Source: CAZEQJ01 sp964514385 (GTDB taxonomy: Bacteria; Bacteroidota; Bacteroidia; Cytophagales; Cyclobacteriaceae). From it: a stretch of 64,000 nucleotides of DNA. The stretch is taken from the NCBI GenBank assembly GCA_964514385.1, contig CAZEQJ010000002.1:1-64000 (forward strand). The letters are read 5' to 3'. A model generated the notes under the pieces. That model did not search any database. It was not told the DNA's origin and worked only from the letters and a program-made list of their open reading frames with translations. The first letter of the stretch is position 1, and every line of letters starts with the position of its first letter. Positions 42,930 to 52,234 of the stretch are shown here, in pieces. Both the position numbers and the translations under genes were made by a program.

Positions 42930-43919
42930 ATGAGTGACATTAATGTAGCAGATGAGCCCTTACTACAGGAAAACGGTGATCGATTCGTATTATTCCCGAT
43001 AGAGCACGGCGATATATGGGAATTTTACAAGAAGGCTGAGGCCAGTTTCTGGACGGCGGAGGAAATAGACCTAAGCCAGGATTTAAAGGACTGGGAGAGA
43101 CTAAATGATGGTGAAAGACATTTCATTACTCATGTGCTGGCTTTCTTTGCTGCAAGTGACGGTATAGTGAATGAAAACCTGGCAGAACACTTTGTCTCTG
43201 AAGTACAGTATACAGAGGCTAAGTTCTTCTACGGCTTTCAGATCGCGATCGAAAATATACATTCAGAAACATATTCGCTGCTCATCGATACATATGTAAA
43301 AGATCCAAAGGAAAAGGACCGTCTATTGCATGCTATTGAGACATTACCTTCCGTAAAGCGCAAAGCCGACTGGGCGCTTCGCTGGATTGATGAGGGTAAC
43401 TTTGCAGAACGTCTGGTGGCCTTTGCCGCGGTAGAAGGTATATTCTTTTCCGGTTCGTTCTGCTCAATTTTCTGGCTCAAGAAAAGAGGGCTTATGCCGG
43501 GACTTACCTTCTCAAATGAACTGATTTCACGGGATGAAGGCCTCCACTGTGATTTTGCCTGTCATCTCTACACAAAACACCTGAAAAACAGACTTTCAGA
43601 AGAAACTGTACGTGCTGTAATTATGGATGCAGTATCCATAGAGCAGGAGTTTGTAACAGATTCACTACCGGTAAACCTTATCGGTATGAATGCGAAACTC
43701 ATGCGACAGTATATTGAATTCGTAGCCGACAGGCTGATTGTTGAACTCGGATATTCTAAAATCTACAATTCTACCAACCCGTTTGATTTTATGGATATGA
43801 TTTCCCTGCAGGGTAAAACCAATTTCTTTGAAAAAAGAGTAGCGGAATACCAGAAGGCAGGTGTACTCAAGAAGGACGAGAATGATAGTCCCCGCTTTAC
43901 CTTAGATGAAGATTTTTAA
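42930..43919 (+). CDS. nrdB: Ribonucleotide reductase beta subunit, class Ia, eukaryote-like
   Basis: Small subunit that carries the di-iron tyrosyl radical used to make dNTPs. The ATG at 42930 (MSDINVADEP) gives 329 residues. It is close in pattern to the animal/yeast R2: ASFWTAEEIDLSQDLKDW (iron ligand region), EAKFFYGFQIAIENIHSETYSLL with the radical Tyr115, KADWALRWI, and EGIFFSGSFCSIFWLKKRGLMPGL, SRDEGLHCDFA. The C-terminus ends RFTLDEDF, which binds the alpha subunit. nrdA starts 13 bases downstream, so the two are one operon. Confidence 0.96.
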   Translation: MSDINVADEPLLQENGDRFVLFPIEHGDIWEFYKKAEASFWTAEEIDLSQDLKDWERLNDGERHFITHVLAFFAASDGIVNENLAEHFVSEVQYTEAKFFYGFQIAIENIHSETYSLLIDTYVKDPKEKDRLLHAIETLPSVKRKADWALRWIDEGNFAERLVAFAAVEGIFFSGSFCSIFWLKKRGLMPGLTFSNELISRDEGLHCDFACHLYTKHLKNRLSEETVRAVIMDAVSIEQEFVTDSLPVNLIGMNAKLMRQYIEFVADRLIVELGYSKIYNSTNPFDFMDMISLQGKTNFFEKRVAEYQKAGVLKKDENDSPRFTLDEDF

Positions 43920-43932
43920 CCTGAAGTAGCCC

Positions 43933-46302
43933 ATGTTAGTAGTTAAAAGAGACGGCAGACGAGAGTCTGTGAAATTTGATAAAGTAACCGCTCGCATAGA
44001 AAACCTGTGCGAAGGTCTGGATCGCAATTATGTAGATCCGGTAGAAATTGCCAAAAAGGTAATTAACGGTATATATGACGGTGTAAGCACACAGGAACTG
44101 GACAACCTGGCAGCCGAGACTGTTGCTACCATGACCACAAAACATCCGGATTACGCATTGCTGGCGGCTAGAATAGCCATATCTAACCTACATAAACTTA
44201 CCAGTCAGTCATTTTCCAACACCATGAAGCGGTTGTATACTTATGTCAACCCCAAAACGGATGAAAATGCACCCCTCATTTCAAAAGAAGTGTGGAAAGT
44301 AATACGTGAAAATGCAGCCCGACTGGATGAGGCTATAGATTACTCAAGGGATTTTAACTACGACTACTTCGGTTTTAAAACCCTTGAGCGGTCTTACCTT
44401 ATGAAAGTAGACGGTCAGATCGTCGAAAGGCCACAACATATGCTGATGCGTGTTGCGGTAGGAATACATGGTGAGGATATCGAATCTGCTATCCATACCT
44501 ATAATCTGATGTCTGAAAAATGGTTTACTCATGCCACGCCGACATTGTTTAATTCAGGCACACCTAAACCGCAGATGTCATCCTGCTTCCTGCTGACCAT
44601 GAAGGACGACAGTATAGATGGCATATACGATACACTGAAGCAGACTGCAAAAATATCGCAGTCAGCCGGAGGTATTGGCCTGTCAATTCACAATGTAAGA
44701 GCCACCGGTTCATATATCAGAGGTACAAATGGCACATCTAATGGTATCGTGCCTATGCTCCGTAATTTTGATATGACCGCAAGGTACGTCGACCAGGGAG
44801 GGGGTAAGCGAAAAGGAAGCTTTGCCATTTACCTTGAACCATGGCATGACGATATTTTCGCATTTCTTGACCTGAAGAAAAATCATGGCAAGGAAGAGCT
44901 TAGAGCTCGTGATCTATTCTATGCACTTTGGGTACCGGATCTGTTTATGAAACGGGTACAGGAAAATGAAGAATGGTCACTATTCTGTCCGAATGAAGCA
45001 CCCGGCCTGGCAGATGTACATGGCGAAGAGTTTGAAAAGCTTTACGAAAAATATGAAAAAGAGGGCCGCGCCCGTCGAACCATTAAGGCACAGGAACTTT
45101 GGTTTGAAATACTTGAATCTCAGATCGAGACAGGTACACCTTACATGTTGTTTAAGGATGCAGCCAACAAAAAATCAAACCAGAAAAACCTGGGTACTAT
45201 CAAATCCAGTAACCTCTGTACCGAAATTATTGAATATACATCACCTGATGAGGTTGCCGTATGTAATCTGGCGTCCATAGCGTTACCAAAATTTGTGAAC
45301 GAAGCAGGTGAGTTTGACCACCAGCAGTTATATGAGGTTACCTACACGGTGACGAAAAACCTGAACCGGGTTATTGACCGCAATTATTATCCGGTAGAAG
45401 AGGCGCGAAATTCCAATATGCGCCACAGGCCTATCGGACTCGGTATACAGGGACTTGCAGATACTTTTATGTTGATGCGTTTTCCTTTCGACTCACCAGA
45501 GGCAAGGCGACTGAACAAGGATATCTTTGAAACCATGTATTTCGCGGCTATGACCGCTTCAAAGGATCTTGCGATCAAAGAAGGACCTTACGAGACGTTC
45601 AAAGGCTCACCGGTATCAAAGGGTATCTTCCAGTTTGACATGTGGGGAGTCGAGCCTGACAGCGGCAGGTGGGAGTGGCATGCCCTGAAACAGGAAGTTA
45701 AAAAATATGGCGTCCGAAACTCGCTCCTGATGGCACCTATGCCTACTGCATCCACATCTCAGATTCTGGGTAATAATGAATGTTTCGAGCCATACACATC
45801 GAACATTTATACCAGAAGAACATTATCAGGTGAATTTATTGTGGTGAATAAACACCTTATGAAAGACCTCATCAAGCGAGGACTCTGGGATGAACGAATG
45901 AAGAATAAGCTGATGGAACAGAATGGTTCTGTTCAGAATATTCCGGAAATTCCGCAGGACCTGAAGGAGCTTTACAAGACAGTATGGGAAATTTCACAGA
46001 AAAGCATTCTGGAGATGGCAGCCGAAAGAGGTGCCTATGTGTGCCAGAGTCAGAGTCTGAACATCCACATGCAGGATGCCAACTTTGGTAAAATGACATC
46101 AATGCATTTCCACGCCTGGAAGCTGGGTCTTAAAACAGGTATGTACTACCTGAGAACCAAAGCTGCTGCCGATGCTATCAAATTTACTGTTCAGAAGGAA
46201 CAGCAGCCGGTAGCAAAAACAGAGAAGCAGTCAGCACAGGATCAGGCGGCAATTCAGTGTTCACTGGATAACCCTGATGACTGCGAAATGTGTGGAAGTT
46301 AA
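43933..46302 (+). CDS. nrdA: Ribonucleotide reductase alpha subunit, class Ia
   Basis: Large catalytic subunit, 789 residues, cytosolic. An N-terminal ATP-cone (about 1-90, VVKRDGRRESVKFDKVTARI) gives overall dATP control. The active-site region has LFNSGTPKPQMSSCFL, QSAGGIGLSIHNVRA, SNLCTEIIEYTSPDEVAVCNLASIALP and APMPTASTSQILGNNECFEPYTSNIYTRR, and the tail has the redox pair CEMCGS. It pairs with the eukaryote-like NrdB upstream. A very strong GC-rich terminator follows 34 bases later. Confidence 0.97.
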   Translation: MLVVKRDGRRESVKFDKVTARIENLCEGLDRNYVDPVEIAKKVINGIYDGVSTQELDNLAAETVATMTTKHPDYALLAARIAISNLHKLTSQSFSNTMKRLYTYVNPKTDENAPLISKEVWKVIRENAARLDEAIDYSRDFNYDYFGFKTLERSYLMKVDGQIVERPQHMLMRVAVGIHGEDIESAIHTYNLMSEKWFTHATPTLFNSGTPKPQMSSCFLLTMKDDSIDGIYDTLKQTAKISQSAGGIGLSIHNVRATGSYIRGTNGTSNGIVPMLRNFDMTARYVDQGGGKRKGSFAIYLEPWHDDIFAFLDLKKNHGKEELRARDLFYALWVPDLFMKRVQENEEWSLFCPNEAPGLADVHGEEFEKLYEKYEKEGRARRTIKAQELWFEILESQIETGTPYMLFKDAANKKSNQKNLGTIKSSNLCTEIIEYTSPDEVAVCNLASIALPKFVNEAGEFDHQQLYEVTYTVTKNLNRVIDRNYYPVEEARNSNMRHRPIGLGIQGLADTFMLMRFPFDSPEARRLNKDIFETMYFAAMTASKDLAIKEGPYETFKGSPVSKGIFQFDMWGVEPDSGRWEWHALKQEVKKYGVRNSLLMAPMPTASTSQILGNNECFEPYTSNIYTRRTLSGEFIVVNKHLMKDLIKRGLWDERMKNKLMEQNGSVQNIPEIPQDLKELYKTVWEISQKSILEMAAERGAYVCQSQSLNIHMQDANFGKMTSMHFHAWKLGLKTGMYYLRTKAAADAIKFTVQKEQQPVAKTEKQSAQDQAAIQCSLDNPDDCEMCGS

Positions 46303-46336
46303 CCATTCACAACAATTCATACACACCTAGTTCAAG

Positions 46337-46367
46337 GGCCGCGGCTGAAAGCCGCGGCCTTTTTTTT
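46337..46367 (+). terminator. Terminator of nrdBA
   Basis: GGCCGCGGCT (46337-46346) pairs with AGCCGCGGCC (46350-46359) around a GAA loop, then eight T. This is the strongest terminator in the window. Confidence 0.95.
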
Positions 46368-46395
46368 ACTTTTACCCCAAAAATGGTGTCAGATT

Positions 46396-47286
46396 ATGGT
46401 GAGGCTGTTTATCCTGTTTCTTTCACTGTGTACAACCATACCGTCTCTGGCTCAGATCATGGTGTCCCGTAATTATGCCATTGACCTGTTGTCCGACACC
46501 ACACGTAAAAATGTCGCTTTCGATGTACGGGATGTATCCATGGAAGGCAGTCACGGCTTTGTTTCTGAAGCTGATCAGATGTTTTGGAATATTAAATTTG
46601 CCGCACTTATTGAGCTCTATAAATGGCAACATGCATCCGTTTCTTTCTCTCTTTTTCATGAGCTTCATGCGAGTCCCTTTAACCAGATCAGCTTCCAGCC
46701 TCATACCGGTATCTGGAATGAGATGATTACATATCATTACCGATTACCAGCAATGGATATCCAGGCAGGGGTAATGCATCGCTGCCGCCATAATATTGAT
46801 AACAGAACTCCTCCGAAACGCGGTATCGATACACTTAGTGTTATCAGCTCGAGGATTATGGTGTTCAATTCAATATTTGTAGAACTCCAACCCCGTCAAT
46901 GGTCATTTGAAAAATGGGACCACCGACTCAGTGCCAGAGCCGAGTATTATCTTTATACAGAAGATTCACGTTTTCCAAATAATGACAGGCAGCTGCCTGA
47001 TATGGAAAACCTGTTATACAGTATGCAAGTCACCACATTATCCACGTATAATATCAACAAAAACGTTAAAGTATATTCCCGCAACTGGGTACAGCTTGCT
47101 GGTTTATCAAATGATGTGCTGTTTAATTTCAGGCTTGAGTCGGGTATCCGGTTTCCGGGTAATGGATGGAATTTTGAGGTATTTGCCGGATATGAATATT
47201 TTTTCGATGACATGAGCTGGTATTTACCTACGTCCTCCAGTGTATTTAATGCCGGTATTCGGTCGCGTGGCAAATATTTCTTTTAG
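46396..47286 (+). CDS. Secreted barrel-like protein of unknown function
   Basis: A 296-residue product with a signal peptide (MVRLFILFLSLCTTIPSLAQ). The body has many alternating aromatic strands, for example FWNIKFAALIELYKWQHASVSFSLFHELHASPF, WNEMITYHYRLPAMDIQAGVMHRCRHN and RLSARAEYYLYTEDSR, and ends in KYFF, so an outer membrane barrel or periplasmic beta protein is likely. The family is not recognised with certainty. It starts 29 bases after the nrdA terminator and is followed by a hydrolase gene 40 bases on, possibly co-transcribed. Confidence 0.65.
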   Translation: MVRLFILFLSLCTTIPSLAQIMVSRNYAIDLLSDTTRKNVAFDVRDVSMEGSHGFVSEADQMFWNIKFAALIELYKWQHASVSFSLFHELHASPFNQISFQPHTGIWNEMITYHYRLPAMDIQAGVMHRCRHNIDNRTPPKRGIDTLSVISSRIMVFNSIFVELQPRQWSFEKWDHRLSARAEYYLYTEDSRFPNNDRQLPDMENLLYSMQVTTLSTYNINKNVKVYSRNWVQLAGLSNDVLFNFRLESGIRFPGNGWNFEVFAGYEYFFDDMSWYLPTSSSVFNAGIRSRGKYFF

Positions 47287-47326
47287 AATTACCCATTTTT
47301 TGCACCTGTTTTATATTTTAGGGTCA

Positions 47327-48334
47327 ATGAAACGATTCAGATGGCCATTGCTTGCCATTTTCCTCCTGGTTATATTGTTTTTTGCAGGTCCCGGGCCGAA
47401 ACGGTTTGCTCCTGAGGACATAGCTTTCGATGCGATTAAGGCTGACCCGGATACTATGGATCAGTATATCAGCGATCTTGAGTCACGTTTCGATATTAAA
47501 GATGATAATCATGCGCGGATATTCTGGTACGACACCACCGACAGAGAAAGGACGGAATATGTACTTCTTTATCTGCATGGATTTTCCGCTTCATGGAAAG
47601 AAGGTGACCCCACACACCGGGATCTGGCCCGAAGATATGGGATGAACCTGTATGCACCGCGCCTGGCCGGGCATGGTCTTGCCGATGAGTCTTTGTTTAG
47701 AAACCTGACAGCCATGGAGTTTTATCAGTCGGCTGTAGAGGCGCTGGAAATAGCTCATACGCTTGGTGAGAAGGTGATCATAATGTCAACTTCTACAGGA
47801 GGTACTCTTTCATTGTTGCTGGCATATTTTTTTCCTGAAAAGGTAGAAGCACTGATTATGTATTCACCAAATCTGGAAGTATATGGTCCGACCAAAATAT
47901 TCAGGTGGCCGTGGAGTATTCAGCTGGGTACCCTTGTTAATGGATTCTCACCCTATCATTCGTGGGAGCCTGTATCCGGACAGGAAGAACAGTATTGGTA
48001 TACACGTTATCATCTGAATGGCATCAGTGTTTTAAGGCAATTGCTTGACTATGTAAACCGCGAGAAGCTGCTTTCCGCTATTACTACTCCGGCATTTGTT
48101 GGCTATTATTACAAAAATGCGAGCGAACAGGATGACATTGTCAAGGTTTCTGAGATCAAAGAAATGCTGGAAGCTATAGGCACAGATCGCGATTCTCTTA
48201 CTGCGGTGGAGTTTCAGAATGTAGGGCACCATGTGATTGCATCACCTATAAGAAGCGAAGATGTGCCTTTCGTGAAGATAAGGACCTACCAGTTTGCCGA
48301 ACTTGTGCTGGCCTTGCAACCTATTTTCAAATAA
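47327..48334 (+). CDS. Membrane-anchored alpha/beta hydrolase
   Basis: A 335-residue alpha/beta hydrolase. The ATG at 47327 (MKRFRWPLLAIFLLVILFF) gives a membrane anchor; a longer frame back to 47240 overlaps the upstream gene. The core has YVLLYLHGFSASWKEGDPTHRDLARRYGMNLYAPRLAGHGLADE (oxyanion HGF), the nucleophile elbow IIMSTSTGGTLSLLLAYFFP (a GxSxG variant, STSTG, about residue 153), and the catalytic His in QNVGHHVIASP. It resembles monoacylglycerol lipases. The end overlaps the convergent ZIP gene by 8 bases. Natural substrate unknown. Confidence 0.82.
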   Translation: MKRFRWPLLAIFLLVILFFAGPGPKRFAPEDIAFDAIKADPDTMDQYISDLESRFDIKDDNHARIFWYDTTDRERTEYVLLYLHGFSASWKEGDPTHRDLARRYGMNLYAPRLAGHGLADESLFRNLTAMEFYQSAVEALEIAHTLGEKVIIMSTSTGGTLSLLLAYFFPEKVEALIMYSPNLEVYGPTKIFRWPWSIQLGTLVNGFSPYHSWEPVSGQEEQYWYTRYHLNGISVLRQLLDYVNREKLLSAITTPAFVGYYYKNASEQDDIVKVSEIKEMLEAIGTDRDSLTAVEFQNVGHHVIASPIRSEDVPFVKIRTYQFAELVLALQPIFK

Positions 48335-49037
48335 GCACCTCAGCCAGCACGGCCATGCCAGCACCAATGATAGCAATACCTATCTTTTTAAGTGCAAGGT
48401 GATGTGAAGGGTTGGATTCCACAAATATGGTGGTGGCAATATGCAGAAAGCTGCCGGTAACCAAAGCATAGAAATAAGGTGCAATGTGGCCAATCTGGTC
48501 GGTAAGCAGTGCGCTTATCAACATCCCGGCAGGAGATGCCAGTGCGAATAAAAGGATGAAGAAGTACGATTTTTTTATGGGAAATCCACTTTCCCGGCAA
48601 ATCGAATAGAGCGCAAAACCGGCCGGTATTTTATGCAGAAATACCCCTAAAATAATAGATGTATTATGCTCGGGCAGATGATGATGCGAGGGGTGAATCA
48701 GAATGGTGCCTTCGAGGATAGAGTGAAGACTGAGTCCAAGCATAAGCGAAAACCCTGAAGAAGCACCCAGCGTATGTACATGGCCGTGCTCTGCTCCACG
48801 GCTCAGCACCTCCAATACCTGCTGCAGGAGAAAGCCAGCCAAAACGAAAATGCCAATTGTTGTAAAATTTTCCTGTGAATGAAAAACCTCCGGAATAAGA
48901 TGGGTAAGACATAACCCGAGAAGGTACGCGCCGGCAAATATCAGTATAGCATCTCTGTTTGCCTTATTCCTGAAGATCTGTGTAAAAAGCGCACCGATTA
49001 TCGGCGCTGCAAAAATGATAATAGCGGTAATAATCAT
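48327..49037 (-). CDS. ZIP-family divalent metal transporter
   Basis: A 236-residue inner membrane protein with about eight helices that probably brings Zn2+ or Fe2+ into the cytosol. ZIP metal motifs are present in the middle helices: LSLHSILEGT (His-Ser...Glu-Gly, about 100-109) and GVFLHKIPAGFA (about 128-139). A histidine-rich loop (AEHGHVHTL, HPSHHHLPEHN) lies nearby. The start overlaps the apbE stop by 4 bases, so it is in one unit with apbE and dgt. Confidence 0.9.
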   Translation of the reverse strand: MIITAIIIFAAPIIGALFTQIFRNKANRDAILIFAGAYLLGLCLTHLIPEVFHSQENFTTIGIFVLAGFLLQQVLEVLSRGAEHGHVHTLGASSGFSLMLGLSLHSILEGTILIHPSHHHLPEHNTSIILGVFLHKIPAGFALYSICRESGFPIKKSYFFILLFALASPAGMLISALLTDQIGHIAPYFYALVTGSFLHIATTIFVESNPSHHLALKKIGIAIIGAGMAVLAEVLI

Positions 49038-50041
49038 TGAAATGATGAAATAAGCTCTGTTAAACCCGGTGAAGTATAGGTTTTTAATTCCCCCTGATCA
49101 TCGTAAATCAGAAAAGATTCAATCTGATCATTTTTTAGTGTTTTGGAAACCGCGCTATCAAGACCCATTACCATAAATGCCGTTGCCCAGCCATCTGCGG
49201 TCATGCAATCATGGGCTACAACGGTAGTACTCAGTATTTTGGTTTGAATGGGGTAGCCGCTAAAAGGACTGATGGTATGGGCATATCGCTGACCGTCTAC
49301 CTCATAGTAGTTTCGGTAGTTACCTGATGTGGCCAGCGCCCGATCTTCCAGTTTTACCTTCCGAATGGGATTTCCTGTGGTTTCCATCGTAGGGTCCTCA
49401 ATGCCTATCGTCCAGGCTATCCCGCGATCATTTACACCGGCGGCGCGTATTTCTCCCCCTATTTCGACAAGATAGTCAGTTATTCCATTTTCTGTGAGCA
49501 TTTCTGCCACCTTATCTACACCAAAGCCTTTTGCGATAGCACTAAAGTCAAGCTGCATGTCATTGTGGATCATCGAGTCATTTCGGATTATCAGCTTATG
49601 GAATCCAACGAGCTGCATCAGACTGTCCACCTGCACGGAATCAGGGTTTTGTTTGCTTTCTGGCCCAAAACCCCACGCATTCACCAGGGGCATGATCGTA
49701 GGATCGAAGTTACCATCCGACGCTTTATATATCTCTTCTGATTTTTCCAGTACAGGAAGAAAAAATGTGTTTTCTATCTGAATGTCACCACCCTGGTTGA
49801 AATTTGATATGAGAGAGTTTGGGTCATAGGTAGATAGCACCTTGTTAAGTTGCACCAGCATGTCGTCGACTTTCTGCTTGAGATCAGGTTGGAATACGCC
49901 ATTGTATTTAATGGTGTAGGTAGTGCCCATGGTATTACCCTGAAATGAATAGAGTCTTTGCCGGGGCTGCCGGTCATTAAAAATTAAAAACAGAATAAAA
50001 ATAATAATGAGGCCTATGCCAAAGTATATCCTGCGTTTCAT
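49034..50041 (-). CDS. apbE: FAD:protein FMN transferase (ApbE)
   Basis: Periplasmic enzyme that attaches FMN to Thr residues of flavoproteins such as the Nqr and Rnf subunits. The 335-residue product has an N-terminal membrane anchor (FGIGLIIIFILFLIF), then GNTMGTTYTIKYN, QLDFSAIAKGFGVDKVAEML, YLVEIGGEIRAAG, and HTISPFSGYPIQTKILSTTVVAHDCMTADGWATAFMVMG with the metal-binding Asp/Thr. It overlaps dgt and the ZIP gene by 4 bases each. Target flavoproteins are not in this window. Confidence 0.95.
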   Translation of the reverse strand: MKRRIYFGIGLIIIFILFLIFNDRQPRQRLYSFQGNTMGTTYTIKYNGVFQPDLKQKVDDMLVQLNKVLSTYDPNSLISNFNQGGDIQIENTFFLPVLEKSEEIYKASDGNFDPTIMPLVNAWGFGPESKQNPDSVQVDSLMQLVGFHKLIIRNDSMIHNDMQLDFSAIAKGFGVDKVAEMLTENGITDYLVEIGGEIRAAGVNDRGIAWTIGIEDPTMETTGNPIRKVKLEDRALATSGNYRNYYEVDGQRYAHTISPFSGYPIQTKILSTTVVAHDCMTADGWATAFMVMGLDSAVSKTLKNDQIESFLIYDDQGELKTYTSPGLTELISSFQ

Positions 50042-51366
50042 TTTCCCTCGTTTATGATTTCAATACCTTTCATATTTCTGTAAAATGACAGTGCAGCCCT
50101 GTCCGTCATACCTGAAACAAAATCAAGGATGAGATGGACTTTTTCATCTGCATCTTCTTCATTTTTTAACGCATATGCCAGATCTTCAGGCATGAGTTGG
50201 GTAAGCAAACCTGATTTATGATGGCTAAACCCTTGTACAAAGGCATCCATATAAGCAGCCAGAATACCCTGGATAACTTCAAAACCAGCTATCTCGACAT
50301 CCAGAACCTGCCGTGACCGGTAGATTTCCCTGAATGAGAAATCCCCAACCTGCGATAATGTTTCCGAATCTTTAATCTTATCCGCGAGACTGCCATTCCA
50401 GCTCCCTTTCAGCAGTGCTGGTTCGATATCTGCAAATACTTCTACGGTTTGGTCGATCAGTTTGTTGATCGACATGGCCCTTAAAAGTCCGGCCTTGCTC
50501 TTTTTTGATGGTATGCGATTGAATTTATCCGGTATGATACGGTCGTGCACCAGCGGCTCCAGCAGGTCCATCATGGTGTGTAGTGGTATCAACCCCAGTC
50601 CTACGGCGTCTTCCAGGTCGATAATATGGTAGCAGATATCATCAGCAGCTTCAGTAAGGTACACAAGGGGATGTCTGACCCATTTGTTGTCACCCGTTTT
50701 TGGTACGCCCAGGTTTTCGAACACCTCATGAAAAGCCTGTGCCTCCCCGGAAAAATACCCGTATTTCTTTTCAGCTTTCACGCTGCGCGATCTTTCAGCT
50801 CCTGCAGCACATGGATATTTGCTGAAAGCTCCAAGTGAAGCAAAAGTTAGTTTAAGTGACTGATTCTCAGATCTGGTAAGCACCCGAAAGCCCTGAGCAT
50901 TGCCTTCAAACTCTGTGATTTCCTGCCATGTCTCAGGTGTGACGAGGTTTTCAATATGTTTTCCTGATTCTGAATACATAAAAAACTCGGAAATTGCTTT
51001 TTCACCGCTATGCCCAAAAGGAGGGTTGCCAATGTCATGAGCCAGACTAGCAACTGCCGTTATGGTGCTGATGTCATGACTTGTAATCTTGTTTTTCAAT
51101 GCAGGGTGACGGTCGAGAATGATATTGCCGGCGTATTTCCCAAGTGACCTTCCTACGCTGCTCACCTCAAGGCTGTGCGTCAGTCGTGTATGTACAAAAT
51201 CGTGCTTTGGGAGCGGAAATACCTGTGTTTTATCCTGCAATTTCCGAAATGCAGCACTGAAGATAATACGGTCATAATCCACTTCAAAGGCGCTTCTCTC
51301 TCTATTTTGTTGTCCTGATGCGGTTGAGCCAAGCCTTTGTTGTGATAATAATAAATTCCAGTCCAT
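50038..51366 (-). CDS. dgt: dGTP triphosphohydrolase
   Basis: HD-domain enzyme that splits dGTP to deoxyguanosine and triphosphate, tuning dNTP pools. The 442-residue product has SAFEVDYDRIIFSAAFRKLQDKTQVFP, HTRLTHSLEVSSVGRSLG (metal His), VASLAHDIGNPPFGHSGEKAI (HD pair) and LTEAADDICYHIIDLEDAVG. Length fits the Pseudomonas/E. coli-type group. It is divergent from ech and heads the dgt-apbE-ZIP unit. Confidence 0.95.
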   Translation of the reverse strand: MDWNLLLSQQRLGSTASGQQNRERSAFEVDYDRIIFSAAFRKLQDKTQVFPLPKHDFVHTRLTHSLEVSSVGRSLGKYAGNIILDRHPALKNKITSHDISTITAVASLAHDIGNPPFGHSGEKAISEFFMYSESGKHIENLVTPETWQEITEFEGNAQGFRVLTRSENQSLKLTFASLGAFSKYPCAAGAERSRSVKAEKKYGYFSGEAQAFHEVFENLGVPKTGDNKWVRHPLVYLTEAADDICYHIIDLEDAVGLGLIPLHTMMDLLEPLVHDRIIPDKFNRIPSKKSKAGLLRAMSINKLIDQTVEVFADIEPALLKGSWNGSLADKIKDSETLSQVGDFSFREIYRSRQVLDVEIAGFEVIQGILAAYMDAFVQGFSHHKSGLLTQLMPEDLAYALKNEEDADEKVHLILDFVSGMTDRAALSFYRNMKGIEIINEGK

Positions 51367-51422
51367 ACCGATAAATCTACGCTCAAACTTACACCATCTT
51401 TTTTTAATCCCTGCACTGCTTG

Positions 51423-51430
51423 TATATTTG
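51423..51430 (+). promoter_or_regulatory. -7 element for the ech-led operon
   Basis: TATATTTG matches the Bacteroidota -7 consensus TAnnTTTG exactly, 20 bases before the ech start. A T-rich stretch near 51399-51405 is at the right distance for a -33 element but is not a clean TTTG. Confidence 0.5.
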
Positions 51431-51449
51431 AATTCATAATCATGGCAGT

Positions 51450-52232
51450 ATGAGTGAATTCAACACACTAAAGGTAAGTCTTCAGGACGAAGTATACCGT
51501 ATAACCATCGATGCTGAGAAGAAGCTTAACGCTTTAAGTTCGCACACATTGAATGACCTTCGTGATGCCTTCAACAATGTCTACAATGACGATAATATCC
51601 GCGCTGTAGTCATAACCGGTGCAGGTGAAAAGGCATTTGCGGCAGGTGCAGATATTAAGGAGTTTGAGGGGTTGAATGAGGTGAGTGCACGTAAATTTTC
51701 TGAAAACGGGCAGGAGGTGTTTGAACTTATTGAAAACTGTGAAAAGCCGGTAATAGCAGCAGTAAACGGGTATGCCTTAGGGGGTGGTTGCGAACTTGCC
51801 CTTTCTTGTCACCTCAGGGTAGCTTCTGCCAATGCAAAGTTTGGTCTCCCTGAACTCAATCTGGGGCTCATCCCGGGATACGGGGGTACCCAACGTCTTA
51901 CACGGCTGATAGGTAAGACCAGGGCTTTGGAAATGATCCTTACCGGTGATATGGTAGATGCTGAAACTGCCCATCGTATCGGCCTGGTCAACCATGTGGT
52001 CGATACACACGACAGCCTGCATACCCGTGTGGATGAACTGCTGTCAAAAATTCTCAGAAAGGCACCACTGGCAGTAGGTATGGCTATCACCTGTGTCAAT
52101 GCAACTTACAGCCAGGAGGATGGCTTCTTACTCGAAGCGAATAACTTTGCCAATTGTGTGAAGACCCATGATTTTAAGGAAGGAGTATCGGCCTTTCTTG
52201 AAAAAAGAAATCCTTCTTTTAAGGGTGAATAA
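51450..52232 (+). CDS. Enoyl-CoA hydratase/isomerase-family protein
   Basis: A 260-residue crotonase-fold enzyme that adds water to enoyl-CoA in fatty-acid or amino-acid breakdown. The ATG at 51450 (MSEFNTLKVS) is chosen; an ATG 8 bases upstream opens only a 3-codon frame. Motifs: EKAFAAGADIKEFEGL (about 55-70, acyl-CoA/oxyanion), PVIAAVNGYALGGGCELALSCHLRVAS (oxyanion Gly and catalytic Glu), and FGLPELNLGLIPGYGGTQRLTRLIG with the second Glu. Length is normal. It heads a long + strand run; the next gene starts 2 bases after it. Confidence 0.93.
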   Translation: MSEFNTLKVSLQDEVYRITIDAEKKLNALSSHTLNDLRDAFNNVYNDDNIRAVVITGAGEKAFAAGADIKEFEGLNEVSARKFSENGQEVFELIENCEKPVIAAVNGYALGGGCELALSCHLRVASANAKFGLPELNLGLIPGYGGTQRLTRLIGKTRALEMILTGDMVDAETAHRIGLVNHVVDTHDSLHTRVDELLSKILRKAPLAVGMAITCVNATYSQEDGFLLEANNFANCVKTHDFKEGVSAFLEKRNPSFKGE

Positions 52233-52234
52233 AG

